DNA of 64,000 bases from the NCBI GenBank assembly GCA_043822065.1, contig JBDRCC010000007.1, positions 79,373-143,372 on the forward strand, written 5' to 3'. This DNA comes from JBDRCC01 sp043822065 [NCBI: archaeon] (GTDB lineage: Archaea > Undinarchaeota > CAZHTU01). Positions within the stretch are counted from its first letter, which is position 1. Each line of letters opens with the position of its first letter. The translations under genes and the position numbers were made by a program. The notes beneath the pieces are model-generated. The model did not search any database. It was not told the DNA's origin and worked only from the letters and a program-made list of their open reading frames with translations. Shown here piece after piece: positions 8,623 to 16,725 of the stretch.

Positions 8623-9081
8623 ATGATGTTCGAAGCCTCCGTGCAGTATGGGAATGAAACTGCCTACGCCATGGTCCTTTATCACGGTCGGGAGCTCTGG
8701 AAAAAGATACACAATGAGAAGCTTCTTGGCGATTTCCCTGACCCGCACCTGGTTGCGTATGCCGCAATTTTCGTTTTCAAAGGCCTCAAAAAGGCATCCT
8801 CCGAGATGAATTTCTTCGCATTTGACGAGCACTGCGGCCTTTTAGAGCGCATCAGGGAAGCCAAGCCGCCGCGGAAGGGGCCGAGTTCGGCAGAGCTGAT
8901 AGAAAACGCCCTGCGCGGGTACGAGGCTGGTAACGCCGAGAAAATGGCGTATGATGCTGCCAAGAAGATAACACATTTCATCGTTGACGAGCTCAAATTG
9001 GAAGGCGCGGAAGTGGTCAAGGAAGCGCTCTTCGATAACCTGCTCGACAAGGGCTATATTAGGAAAGGCTTCCTCCTGTAG
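8623..9081 (+). CDS. Hypothetical protein (152 aa)
   Basis: Unrecognised soluble protein of 152 residues, rich in predicted helix, with a central AKPPRKGPSSAEL linker dividing two halves. A T-rich element (GTTTTTATCC, about 8589-8598) lies 30 bases before the ATG and could be a promoter. It stands between the orphan gene at 8017 and the L7Ae operon, and the two orphans may form a functional pair, though the sequence offers no proof. Confidence 0.65.
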   Translation: MMFEASVQYGNETAYAMVLYHGRELWKKIHNEKLLGDFPDPHLVAYAAIFVFKGLKKASSEMNFFAFDEHCGLLERIREAKPPRKGPSSAELIENALRGYEAGNAEKMAYDAAKKITHFIVDELKLEGAEVVKEALFDNLLDKGYIRKGFLL

Positions 9082-9097
9082 CCGCCCAATCTCAAAA

Positions 9098-9168
9098 CCT
9101 TTATAAAGTTAGGATGAAATATAGACCACACTTCAAGCCATAAATGCGTGATGAACCGTTGGAGGTGA
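9098..9168 (+). promoter_or_regulatory. TATA box and Shine-Dalgarno leader of L7Ae operon
   Basis: A TATA element (CTTTATAAAG) at 9098-9107 would start transcription near 9130. A strong Shine-Dalgarno sequence GGAGGTGA at 9161-9168 lies five bases before the ATG at 9174. The roughly 44-base leader contrasts with the leaderless promoters of many genes nearby and fits a highly expressed ribosomal operon. L7Ae binds kink-turns and is autoregulated through its leader in some archaea; no kink-turn could be firmly drawn here. Confidence 0.55.
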
Positions 9169-9173
9169 ATAAT

Positions 9174-9704
9174 ATGGCAGATGTACCAGAAGCATTAGTT
9201 AATGAGTCCTTGAAAGTCCTTGAAATCGCCAGGAACACTGGAAAGATTTCACGCGGGACGAACGAGGCAACAAAGCAGATTGAATCAGGCAAGGCTAAGC
9301 TAGTTTTAGTGGCGACCGACGTCCAGCCGAAGGAGATAATTTCATTCCTTCCGGGGCTGTGCGCCGAGAAGAAGGTCCCCTGCATTAGCGTCCCGAGCAA
9401 GCAAGAACTCGGCAAGGCAGGTGGGCTTGACGTACCTGCAGCATCGATAGCAATAATCGACGCAGGCAACGCAAAGAAAGAGCTTACCCAGCTTGTAGAG
9501 AAGCTTGCCGCCGGCAAATCGAAGCCGACGGAAGAGGCTCCAAAGCAGGCAGAGGCGAAGCCAGCCGAGAAAAAGGCTGAAGCCAAGCCGGCTGAAAAGC
9601 CAGCCGAGCATAAGCCAGCCGAAAAACCGGCCGAGAAAAAGGCTGAAGCCAAGCCGGCTGAAAAGCCAGCAAAAAAGGAAGAGACGCCTAAAGAGAAGAA
9701 ATAA
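9174..9704 (+). CDS. rpl7ae: 50S ribosomal protein L7Ae with long repetitive tail
   Basis: Residues 1-118 are archaeal L7Ae: [21 protein letters not shown] contains the kink-turn-binding residues and [13 protein letters not shown] the conserved strand-loop. It is a 23S rRNA protein and also a core subunit of box C/D and H/ACA sRNPs and of RNase P. The family is about 120 residues; this one has 176, because a 58-residue tail of Lys, Ala, Pro and Glu repeats follows. The tail includes an exact 41-base direct repeat. The ATG at 9174 with its strong ribosome site is preferred over one at 9144. The stop overlaps the S28e start by one base. Confidence 0.95.
   Translation: MADVPEALVNESLKVLEIARNTGKISRGTNEATKQIESGKAKLVLVATDVQPKEIISFLPGLCAEKKVPCISVPSKQELGKAGGLDVPAASIAIIDAGNAKKELTQLVEKLAAGKSKPTEEAPKQAEAKPAEKKAEAKPAEKPAEHKPAEKPAEKKAEAKPAEKPAKKEETPKEKK
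9564..9670 (+). repeat. 41-bp in-frame direct repeat in the L7Ae tail
   Basis: The same 41 bases occur at 9564-9604 and 9630-9670, exactly 66 bases (22 codons) apart and in frame. They encode the [12 protein letters not shown] pattern. This shows the tail grew by tandem duplication and it could vary in length between strains. Confidence 0.85.
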
Positions 9705-10003
9705 TGGCAGACGACCAGAAACCTGCTGAGAAACCAGCTGAGAAACCCGAACCCGCCCAGAAGCGGGGGCGCCCTGAAAGGGGCAAGGAATCAGTTGGCG
9801 CTCTGAGGTACCCTGCGCAGGTCCTGAACATAATCGGCAGGACCGGCACGACTGGGGACATAACCCAGGTCAGGGTCAGGGTTCTCGACGGCTACGACAA
9901 AGGGAAGATTATGCGCAGAAACGTCAAAGGGCCAATCCGGGTAAACGACGTACTCCTTCTCAGGGAGACTGAGATGGAAGCCCAGAAGCTCAGGCAGGTA
10001 TAA
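9704..10003 (+). CDS. rps28e: 30S ribosomal protein S28e
   Basis: The C-terminal 65 residues are S28e: [27 protein letters not shown] with the later [19 protein letters not shown]28e sits near the mRNA exit of the small subunit. The family is about 70 residues; the first 30 residues here are an extra [16 protein letters not shown] extension like the L7Ae tail just upstream. It starts in the L7Ae stop (TAATG) and L24e follows after one base, the standard archaeal L7Ae-S28e-L24e order. Confidence 0.95.
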   Translation: MADDQKPAEKPAEKPEPAQKRGRPERGKESVGALRYPAQVLNIIGRTGTTGDITQVRVRVLDGYDKGKIMRRNVKGPIRVNDVLLLRETEMEAQKLRQV

Positions 10004-10004
10004 A

Positions 10005-10343
10005 ATGCCGAGGCACCAGAGATGCTCATTCTGCGGCAGGGACTTTGAGCCAGGCACTGGGATAAATCTCGTCACGAACGACGCGATTGTCCACCCCTTC
10101 TGCACGAGCAAGTGCAGGAAGAACTACGCCCTTGGGCGAAACCCCATTCGCGTAAGGTGGACTCTCAGGTACAAGCAGTTCCGCGAGGAGACCCTTGGTA
10201 TCCGCAAGGCATCCGAGCAGAAGGCTGAGGCTAAGAAGGCCGAGCCGCCGAAAGCGGAGAAGCCAGCCGTAAAGAAGCCGGCAAAAGAGAAGACGGTTTC
10301 CCAGCGCAAACTCAGAAAGAAGGAATCAAGGCAGAAGAAATAG
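10005..10343 (+). CDS. rpl24e: 50S ribosomal protein L24e with C-terminal extension
   Basis: Residues 1-65 are the zinc-ribbon L24e: CSFCGRDFEPGTG carries the first CxxC pair and FCTSKCRKN the second, followed by the RWTLRYKQFR motif. The protein binds 23S rRNA near the subunit interface. A basic tail of about 45 residues rich in Lys, Ala, Glu and Pro follows, so total length is 112. In many archaea nucleoside diphosphate kinase comes next; here a radical SAM gene takes that place. Confidence 0.95.
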   Translation: MPRHQRCSFCGRDFEPGTGINLVTNDAIVHPFCTSKCRKNYALGRNPIRVRWTLRYKQFREETLGIRKASEQKAEAKKAEPPKAEKPAVKKPAKEKTVSQRKLRKKESRQKK

Positions 10344-10346
10344 TGC

Positions 10347-11237
10347 ATGCCTTTAGAGCGCTATAGCCGGGTTCTCTCCGGGAACGAGCTTCCAAACTTC
10401 AAAATCTCGCGCGAGCAGGGCGACCTATCCCAAAAGGCAGGCGAGGCGGAGATACTTCTCCACTCCTGCGCCCTCTGCGAGCACAACTGCAGGGTCGACC
10501 GCCATACTACGGCCGGGGTCTGCGGTGTGGGCGCAGAAATGCGGGTCGCATCCGACTTCATTCACCTCGGCGAGGAGCCCGAGCTTGTCCCGAGCTACAC
10601 TATATTCTTTGCAGGCTGCAACATGAAGTGCCAGTACTGCCAGAACGCTGACATCTCGCAAAACGCGCTGGCAGGCCACCCAGTCAAGCCGTGGTCCCTG
10701 GCTTATATGATCGACAGCCATCCGACGGCAAAGAACGTCAATTTCGTCGGCGGCGAGCCCACCCCCCACCTCGCAGGCATACTTCGCGCCCTGACCGAAG
10801 TCAAGTCAAACATCCCGGTCGTCTGGAACTCAAACATGTACCTTAGCGAAAAGGGCATGTCCCTCCTCGACGGGGCGGTCGACGTCTGGCTTACCGACTT
10901 CAAGTACGGCAACGACAAGTGCGCAAAGCGGCTGTCCAAGGTTGGCAATTACTGGAAAGCCGTCACGCGCAACCACAAGCTGGCTGAAACGACCAAATAC
11001 CCAAGCGAGCTGCTTATCCGCCACCTTGCCCTGCCGGGGCATCTTGAATGCTGCACCAAGCCAATCATCGACTGGATTTCAGAGAACCTAAACAACCCCA
11101 GAATCAACATCCTGGACCAGTACCGCCCACAGTACGAAGCACATAAATATAAAGAAATCAATAGACCTCTGAAGCCGGAGGAGCATGGCGAAGCGGTGCG
11201 CTACGCCAAAAAGCTCGGCTTAACCAACATAGTATAA
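10347..11237 (+). CDS. PflX-like radical SAM protein
   Basis: A 296-residue radical SAM enzyme of the PflX (COG1313) type. The radical SAM cluster motif is CNMKCQYC (CxxxCxxC, residues about 91-98). An extra N-terminal Cys motif CALCEHNC may bind a second cluster. GGEPTPH follows, the SAM-binding GGE motif of the superfamily. The family resembles pyruvate formate-lyase activase, but no glycyl-radical enzyme is seen in the window and the true substrate is unknown. It begins 3 bases after L24e, so may be co-transcribed with the ribosomal genes. Confidence 0.88.
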   Translation: MPLERYSRVLSGNELPNFKISREQGDLSQKAGEAEILLHSCALCEHNCRVDRHTTAGVCGVGAEMRVASDFIHLGEEPELVPSYTIFFAGCNMKCQYCQNADISQNALAGHPVKPWSLAYMIDSHPTAKNVNFVGGEPTPHLAGILRALTEVKSNIPVVWNSNMYLSEKGMSLLDGAVDVWLTDFKYGNDKCAKRLSKVGNYWKAVTRNHKLAETTKYPSELLIRHLALPGHLECCTKPIIDWISENLNNPRINILDQYRPQYEAHKYKEINRPLKPEEHGEAVRYAKKLGLTNIV

Positions 11238-11260
11238 TCCAACAATCCTAAAACGACTTT

Positions 11261-11345
11261 GCGGGAGTGGCGGAGTCTGGAAAACGTGCCCGGTTCAGGG
11301 CCGTGTGGCTTAGTGCCTACGAGGGTTCAAATCCCTTCTCCCGCA
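11261..11345 (+). tRNA. tRNA-Leu (anticodon CAG)
   Basis: An 85-nt class II tRNA with acceptor stem GCGGGAG/CTCCCGC, anticodon CAG in loop TTCAGGG, the same variable arm (TGGCTTAGTGCC) as the other tRNA-Leu at 1375, and T loop TTCAAAT. It reads CUG. The anticodon stem CCCGG/CCGTG has a C-U mismatch at its second pair. Unlike tRNA-Leu at 1375, a CCA is encoded directly after the discriminator base (11346-11348). Confidence 0.93.
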
Positions 11346-11361
11346 CCATATCTCTCTGCGT

Positions 11362-12117
11362 TCAGCGGCTCTTCCAATCCGAGACGAAGCGCTCTAGCTT
11401 CCTGAAGTCCTTTTCTGTGTCTTCGATTGCGGTTGGCACGTATTTCGCAGTCCTGCTGGCGTCGCCCAGCTCCCCTTTAATCATCTCCCCCCACTTTTTC
11501 ATTTCGCTTATGTCTTGCCTCGCCCTGCCCAGGATGAACTCCGCGCCAAGCCCGAGCTCCTTCGCGAGCACCAATGAGTTGTAGAGCCCGCATTTCGAAT
11601 CATCATAAAAGTCGTCCATCTCGCCCACAAACTCGCCGTGGTCCAGCCGCGGGCGCAGGAACTCTCGCATCATCTTCAGGCATTTAGGCTGAACCCTGCC
11701 GTACCCTTCCGCAAGCCTGAAGCAGATGTCGAAGTCGCAGTGCTTGCGCGCCCAGATGTCCACCATCATCCGCATCGCAGTCTTTTTGTCCAGCGAACGC
11801 TTCCTGCGGAGCTCCATGGCGGTGCATTCCAGGGAGAACAGCTCCTCTACCCTGCTTATCATTGCCTGGCTTTCCGCCCCTGGCGCTAAAAACCTGCCGA
11901 TGTCCAGTCTCATCTTCCCGGCTTCCTTTCCAAACTCGCTGCAGCTTGCGCTTCGCATGCACTCAAACTTCTCGTCGTACTTGTATACTACGCGGAAAAA
12001 GCGTAGAAGAAGGTCAGCCAGCTCATGCGCTTTGGCGGCAGGTATGTCATAAAGCTCCAGCGCGTCGCCCATCACAAAATTTACGTGGGTGCGGCACTTT
12101 TTCTCAGCCCCGTCCAT
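11362..12117 (-). CDS. Hypothetical protein (251 aa)
   Basis: Unrecognised soluble, mainly helical protein of 251 residues with eight or so cysteines scattered through it and a strongly charged C-terminus. It is read from the minus strand toward tRNA-Leu(CAG). A TATA-like element (GTATTAATAATATG read on the minus strand, about 12138-12151) lies 27 bases before the ATG, implying a leaderless transcript. No catalytic motif is evident. Confidence 0.7.
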   Translation of the reverse strand: MDGAEKKCRTHVNFVMGDALELYDIPAAKAHELADLLLRFFRVVYKYDEKFECMRSASCSEFGKEAGKMRLDIGRFLAPGAESQAMISRVEELFSLECTAMELRRKRSLDKKTAMRMMVDIWARKHCDFDICFRLAEGYGRVQPKCLKMMREFLRPRLDHGEFVGEMDDFYDDSKCGLYNSLVLAKELGLGAEFILGRARQDISEMKKWGEMIKGELGDASRTAKYVPTAIEDTEKDFRKLERFVSDWKSR

Positions 12118-12180
12118 ATTACCAAAATGGCAGGCATATTATTAATACCTTGTGCCGGTCTGTCCGACTCAAAACAAAGT

Positions 12181-12197
12181 ACCCACTCCAGGTGGGT
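12181..12197 (-). terminator. Hairpin terminator behind the gene at 12225-12449
   Basis: On the minus strand a 6-bp stem (ACCCAC with GTGGGT) with a 5-base loop is followed by a T-rich stretch (TACTTTGTTTTG). It lies about 30 bases past the stop of the small membrane-protein gene. A second short hairpin (GCCA/TGGC, 12201-12211) sits between the two. Confidence 0.45.
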
Positions 12198-12224
12198 TCT
12201 GCCATCCTGGCGTGTTCTGGCACC

Positions 12225-12449
12225 CTATTTTGTGGATTTCTTCTTCTCTGTGATGCCAAAAAGGTCGTACCACATCATCAGGCCGCTTCCAAGAAGGAGC
12301 ATGCTGACGAGGTAGTACGCCACCGGCATCAAAGTTATTGCGCCGCCCGCGTTCCACTGCACTGCAAAGCCCTTCACAAATAGGGCTATGCCAGCAGTCC
12401 CCAAAACAGTCATACTAAGGAAATGGCCCTTATTCTTGGTATTGTACAT
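12225..12449 (-). CDS. Small two-helix membrane protein (74 aa)
   Basis: Unrecognised. Two hydrophobic segments (about residues 13-30 and 40-61) are joined by a short loop, with a Lys-rich C-terminus (TEKKKSTK), which would stay in the cytoplasm. A TATA box (GGTTTATAAG on the minus strand, about 12474-12483) sits 27-28 bases before the ATG at 12449, which supports this start over a later ATG. The gene runs opposite to the AlkD-like gene at 12533; both promoters lie in the 83-base gap. Confidence 0.6.
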   Translation of the reverse strand: MYNTKNKGHFLSMTVLGTAGIALFVKGFAVQWNAGGAITLMPVAYYLVSMLLLGSGLMMWYDLFGITEKKKSTK

Positions 12450-12532
12450 AATTCTATTTCCAAAAGCATCCCTTCTTATAAACCTTTGCCTGAGAGCAAA
12501 GTTATATACCGTGGCGCAATGGTAATTTTTAA

Positions 12533-13210
12533 ATGGAATCTTCCGAGGTCTTACGAAAATTGCAGTCCCTATCTGACCCGAAAAACGTTGCAGGCATGGC
12601 GCGGTTTGGGATTAGCTCCAAGAACACGCTTGGAGTCCCCGTCCCGGAGCTTCGCGCAATCGCAAAGCAGGCAGGGAAGGACCACAAGATTGCTCTTAGG
12701 CTTTGGAAGTCCGGAATCCACGAGGCGCGGATTCTGGCGAGCATGGTGGAAGAGCCGGCGAAGGTGACAGAGGCGCAGGCCGATGCATGGGTTGCCGGAT
12801 TCGACTCCTGGGATGTGTGCGACCAGTGCTGCATGAACCTCTTCTGGACGCTGCCCTTTGCGAATAAAAAAATATTCGAATGGGCGAAGCGGGACGAGGA
12901 GTACGTCAGGCGGGCCGCGTTCGCCCTCATCGCCAGCATTTCCGTGAAAGACAAAAAGATGCCTGGCAGTGAAATCGAGCGGTTTTTCCCGTTGATAAAG
13001 GAGTACTCCACAGATTCTCGGAACTACGTCCGGAAGGCCGTAAACTGGGCGCTGCGGCAGATCGGAAAAAGGAACTCAAAGCTGAACCTGAAGGCGGTCG
13101 CGGTCGCGAAGGAAATCCAGAGAATAGACTCGAAATCTGCGAAGTGGGTTGCGGCTGATGCCCTGCGGGAATTGACCAGCGGGGCGGTCCAAAAACGGCT
13201 TAAAAAATAG
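12533..13210 (+). CDS. AlkD-like DNA alkylation repair protein
   Basis: A 225-residue HEAT-repeat protein of the COG4912 (AlkD) family. The N-terminal part has GVPVPELRAIAKQAG and the central SWDVCDQCCMNLFW holds the Trp-Asp stretch that in AlkD lies in the DNA-binding and catalytic groove; repeated helix pairs such as VRRAAFALIASIS and VRKAVNWALRQIGKR follow. Family members excise positively charged alkylated bases such as 3- and 7-methylpurines. The TATA element GTTATATACC (about 12500-12509) is 28 bases before the ATG, so the mRNA is probably leaderless. Confidence 0.88.
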   Translation: MESSEVLRKLQSLSDPKNVAGMARFGISSKNTLGVPVPELRAIAKQAGKDHKIALRLWKSGIHEARILASMVEEPAKVTEAQADAWVAGFDSWDVCDQCCMNLFWTLPFANKKIFEWAKRDEEYVRRAAFALIASISVKDKKMPGSEIERFFPLIKEYSTDSRNYVRKAVNWALRQIGKRNSKLNLKAVAVAKEIQRIDSKSAKWVAADALRELTSGAVQKRLKK

Positions 13211-13265
13211 ACCTACCAAAAGCTATTTATGTGCGGGTTTCTTTTCTTGTATGGGGTGAACCAAA

Positions 13266-13694
13266 TTGCCAGCTAAAAAGAAAGCCGCAAAGCCGAAAAA
13301 AGCGGCCGCAAAGCCAAAGAAAAAGGTTGCAAAATCTGCACCAAAGCCAAAGGTAGCACCACTTGCGCCGAGGCCAGCCTTCGCAAGGCCAGCTCAGGTC
13401 CAGGCGCCGGCAGCACCTGCAGGACCGCAGGCTCCAGCAAGCAAAGAGTATGTGGGGGACGTCGCAGCATATTTCGGCGGCGTGAGCGTCATAGCGATTG
13501 ACCTGACCGCCGGCCTGAATGTAGGCGACGAGATATGGGTTGAACGCGGGGACAACCTGAGCTTTAGGCAGAGGGTTGACTCAATGCAGATAGACAGGGT
13601 GCCAGTCCAATCCGCGACGAAAGGCCAGTCCGTCGGCATAAAAGTTAGCCAGAAAGCAGCCCCTGGAAACAAGGTTTACAGAATCACTAAGTGA
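13266..13694 (+). CDS. EF-Tu-domain-like protein with histone H1-like N-terminal tail
   Basis: The C-terminal 80 residues (from EYVGDVAAYFGGVSV) form a translation-factor domain 2-like beta-barrel of the small stand-alone archaeal 'elongation factor-like' type, with VGDEIWVERGDN and the SMQIDRVPVQSATKGQSVG stretch typical of it. Its role is unknown. The first 58 residues are almost only Lys, Ala and Pro, like a linker-histone tail, and could bind nucleic acid. The start is a TTG at 13266, chosen because a ribosome site (GGGGTGAA, 13253-13260) lies five bases upstream and a TATA element (GCTATTTATG) lies behind it. It converges with the next gene and overlaps it by 8 bases. Confidence 0.8.
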   Translation: MPAKKKAAKPKKAAAKPKKKVAKSAPKPKVAPLAPRPAFARPAQVQAPAAPAGPQAPASKEYVGDVAAYFGGVSVIAIDLTAGLNVGDEIWVERGDNLSFRQRVDSMQIDRVPVQSATKGQSVGIKVSQKAAPGNKVYRITK

Positions 13695-14388
13695 CCTTAA
13701 TGCCCATGCTCTGCAGGGCGGTTTTTGCCTTGCCGGCTGCAAGGCCCTTGTGAAGCCTTACGGCAGTTTTTAGCTCATGCACGTTTTCGTGCAGCGAAAG
13801 GTGCTCTAGCACGTAAAGCGAGATTCCAAGCATCTCCTCCGCGGTGAATATGCCGTGGTGGGTCTCTTTCGCCCCGAACAGCTTGGTTTCGATTTTGCCG
13901 ATGAGCCCGGTGCCGTCTTTAAGCTTGTCTGCGAGCAGCTCCTCTGCGATTTCTTTCCTGACGTCCCACATTACATAGAACAGGTACATCCCGGCAGTTA
14001 TCCTGGCAGCCTTCATCATGGACTCCGGCGCCGCAAGGAACTCCTCTAGAACATATATGTCTCCAATATCGCTGCCTGAAATCTTTTCTTTTGGTATTAT
14101 AAGTATCTCGACCGGTCGTCTGGAGCTGGTCATCATCCACTCCTTGAATGCCTCCCACGAGCTGCGCCTGCCGCCGATTTTCATCTTTTTGAGGTAGAGG
14201 CTGAGCCTGAGCTGGTCCATCATGTTCCGGCTCTTGATAATTTTTATCTCCCCCCTGTTGGGGTAGTACTGCTCCAGTCGCACTCTCTCTGCTTTGCCAG
14301 TCTTGGGGTTAGTAAGTGTGAGGGGGTGCGCATATGCCTCCCTAAGCACGTCGCAAATCTCTGAGTAAAGCTCGTTTGCAGTTTCCAT
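13687..14388 (-). CDS. Hypothetical protein (233 aa)
   Basis: Unrecognised soluble protein with an N-terminal alpha/beta part and a helical C-terminal half rich in His (ETHHGIF, LEHLSLHENVHEL). The Cys content is very low. It is transcribed from a minus-strand promoter shared in the short gap (14389-14468) with aIF5B and converges with the EF-Tu-domain gene. No known motif is visible. Confidence 0.7.
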   Translation of the reverse strand: METANELYSEICDVLREAYAHPLTLTNPKTGKAERVRLEQYYPNRGEIKIIKSRNMMDQLRLSLYLKKMKIGGRRSSWEAFKEWMMTSSRRPVEILIIPKEKISGSDIGDIYVLEEFLAAPESMMKAARITAGMYLFYVMWDVRKEIAEELLADKLKDGTGLIGKIETKLFGAKETHHGIFTAEEMLGISLYVLEHLSLHENVHELKTAVRLHKGLAAGKAKTALQSMGIKVT

Positions 14389-14435
14389 GCGTTGCCTAAA
14401 TACTGAGTTCTATTTAACCTTTACTTGATAGGCAA

Positions 14436-14445
14436 ATTATAAAAG
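14436..14445 (+). promoter_or_regulatory. TATA box for aIF5B operon
   Basis: ATTATAAAAG is centred 28 bases before the ATG at 14469 and would give a leaderless or nearly leaderless transcript that may continue through S6e, aIF2-gamma and beyond. Confidence 0.6.
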
Positions 14446-14468
14446 ATACGCAGGGCTAGTTCTGGGAT

Positions 14469-16220
14469 ATGATACGCCAGCCAATTATTTCCATACTTGG
14501 CCATGTCGACCACGGGAAGACGTCGCTCCTAGACTGGATACGCGGCTCGTCTGTTGTTGACAAGGAGGCTGGCAAGATAACCCAGCACGTTTCTGCCACT
14601 GAGGTGCCATTTGACGCCCTTAAGCGGATATGCTCAAGCATATCATCCGGCAAGTTCAGCGTCAAAGTCCCCGGCCTGCTCTTCGTTGACACTCCCGGGC
14701 ACGAGGCGTTCACCACCCTGCGGCGCAGGGGCGGCGCGCTTGCAGACATAGCCGTGCTCGTTGTCGACATAAACGAGGGCGTAATGCCCCAGACCGAGGA
14801 GAGCATAAGCATACTCAAGCACACGAAGACGCCGTTTGTCGTTGCAGCCACCAAAATAGACCTTCTGCCCGGCTGGAAGGAGAAAAAAAACTGCACTTTC
14901 TCCGAAGCGCTTTCGGCCCAGAAAGATTCGGTAAAAGAGGAGCTTGACAAGAAGCTATACCTGCTCGTTGGGAAGCTGAGCTCGTACGAGATATCCTCCG
15001 AGCGCGTTGACCGGGTTAACGATTTCACGAAGGAAATATGCATTGTTCCCGTTTCCTCGAAGCATGGCGTGGGAATCCAGGACGTCCTTACGCTCCTCTT
15101 GGGTCTTTCCCAAAAATTCCTGCAGGAGCAGCTCAAGGTCGAGGTCTCCGGCCCTGCCAAGGGCTCAGTGCTGGAAGTAAAAGAGGAGAAAGGCATAGGA
15201 TCGACTGCGGACGTCATAGTCTACGATGGAGTCCTGAAAAAGGGAGACCGCATCGTCCTGATGTCGAAAAACGGCCCGGTTGAGACGCGCGTCAGGGCGC
15301 TTTTCAAGCCTGCGCCAATGACTGAGACAAAATTCGGCAAGCAGTACCAGTCTGTTGACTCTGTATCTGCGGCAAGCGGGGTCAAGCTTTCAGCCCCGGG
15401 CATAGAGGACACGCTCGCAGGTTCGCCCCTGCGGGTGGTCGCCGGTGACAGCGAGGAGCTCAAGACGCAGATTTCCACTGAATTTGAGCACATAAGGATT
15501 GAGACAGAGGACCTCGGGTGTGTCCTAAAGGCGGACACCTATGGCTCCCTTGAGGCGCTGATTGCCTTCCTGAGCGAGAACCAGATTCCAATCCGGTACG
15601 CAGACATAGGCGCGGTTTCGAAGAGGGGAATTGCCGAGGCGGAAACGGTTGCGATTGCAGACCCGTTCCTCGGCGTGGTGTTTGCTTTCTGTGTTGACGT
15701 TCTGCCGGATGCGCGCGAGAAGGCGAAGAACTCAGGGATAAAAATATTCGAGGAGAACATCATCTACAAGCTGGTGGACGAATACAAGGCGTGGAAAGAC
15801 GCAGAGATGGTGCGCCAGAAGTCAAAGAAGCTTGACGGAATACCAAAGCCGGCGTACATCAGGTTCCTGCCCGGCTACGTCTTCCGCCAGAAGGATCCTG
15901 CTGTCTTTGGGATTGAGATTCTTGAGGGCACCCTCTTGCCCAAAACCCAGCTGACGAACGCCTCAGGCAAGGTGGTCGGCACCGTAAAAGAGATGCAGCA
16001 CGAGGGTGAAACCATCCAGTTCGCGTCCTCCGGCCAGAAGGTAGCGCTTTCCCTTGAGGGCCCAACTATAGGCCGGCACATAAAAGAGGGGGAGTATTTC
16101 CTATCATACGTCACCGAAACCCAAATGGAAACTTTAAAAAACAACAAGAACCTACTCTCAGAGAGCGAAATTGCAGCTCTTAAACGAGTTATAATTTTAG
16201 CGCTTGATCAAAATGACTGA
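14469..16220 (+). CDS. infB: Translation initiation factor aIF5B
   Basis: A 583-residue GTPase of the IF2/eIF5B family that promotes subunit joining. G motifs: GHVDHGKTSL (P-loop, residues 11-20), DTPGHEAF (G3), and TKID in place of the usual NKxD (G4). C-terminal domains with the conserved RFLPGYVFRQKDPAVFG segment and a final helical part are present, so length is normal for archaea. The stop overlaps the S6e start by 8 bases. The aIF5B-S6e-aIF2-gamma order is common in euryarchaea. Confidence 0.96.
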   Translation: MIRQPIISILGHVDHGKTSLLDWIRGSSVVDKEAGKITQHVSATEVPFDALKRICSSISSGKFSVKVPGLLFVDTPGHEAFTTLRRRGGALADIAVLVVDINEGVMPQTEESISILKHTKTPFVVAATKIDLLPGWKEKKNCTFSEALSAQKDSVKEELDKKLYLLVGKLSSYEISSERVDRVNDFTKEICIVPVSSKHGVGIQDVLTLLLGLSQKFLQEQLKVEVSGPAKGSVLEVKEEKGIGSTADVIVYDGVLKKGDRIVLMSKNGPVETRVRALFKPAPMTETKFGKQYQSVDSVSAASGVKLSAPGIEDTLAGSPLRVVAGDSEELKTQISTEFEHIRIETEDLGCVLKADTYGSLEALIAFLSENQIPIRYADIGAVSKRGIAEAETVAIADPFLGVVFAFCVDVLPDAREKAKNSGIKIFEENIIYKLVDEYKAWKDAEMVRQKSKKLDGIPKPAYIRFLPGYVFRQKDPAVFGIEILEGTLLPKTQLTNASGKVVGTVKEMQHEGETIQFASSGQKVALSLEGPTIGRHIKEGEYFLSYVTETQMETLKNNKNLLSESEIAALKRVIILALDQND

Positions 16221-16719
16221 ATTTAAACTTTCAGTGTCCGGCAAAGACGGGAAGGCATACAAGAAGCAGCTTTCCGGCAGCGACGCCGATGCACTCATTG
16301 GCAAAAAACTCGGCGAAACAATAAGCGGAGACATGTTAGGCCTCCCTGGGTACGAGCTCAAGATAACCGGCGGCTCGGACAAGGACGGCTTCCCAATGCG
16401 CCCCGGATTCCATGGTAGCAGGGTCGTAGAGCTTCTGCTTGCAGAGGGGCCAGGCTTCAGGCCGGCAACCAAAGGCGCAAGGAGGAAGAAGCGGGTCCGC
16501 GGAGACACGGTATCCGAATCAATCTGCCAGATAAACTTCAAAGTCACAAAGCAGGGCGGCAAAACACTCAGAGTGCTCCTTGGCGGAGATCAGGGCGCGG
16601 CTGAAAAGTCTCGGGACGAAGTTCTTGAAGAGAAGAAGAGGCAGATACAGGAGGCTTTGCTTAAGGTTGGTGAGGCAACAGCTGCCGAAGCGAAGAAAAA
16701 GGCCGCCGGGGGTGGCTAA
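16213..16719 (+). CDS. rps6e: 30S ribosomal protein S6e
   Basis: The 168-residue protein is S6e: FKLSVSGKDGKAYKK at the N-terminus, GLPGYELKITGGSDKDGFPM and GFRPATKGARRKKRVRG are diagnostic. It binds 16S rRNA at the foot of the small subunit. The last 50 residues are a charged helix ending in Ala/Lys/Gly, longer than in most archaeal S6e (about 120-130). The ATG at 16213 fits better than a TTG at 16204 since homologues start with the sequence MxEFKL. aIF2-gamma follows 6 bases after the stop. Confidence 0.95.
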   Translation: MTEFKLSVSGKDGKAYKKQLSGSDADALIGKKLGETISGDMLGLPGYELKITGGSDKDGFPMRPGFHGSRVVELLLAEGPGFRPATKGARRKKRVRGDTVSESICQINFKVTKQGGKTLRVLLGGDQGAAEKSRDEVLEEKKRQIQEALLKVGEATAAEAKKKAAGGG

Positions 16720-16725
16720 TCATTC

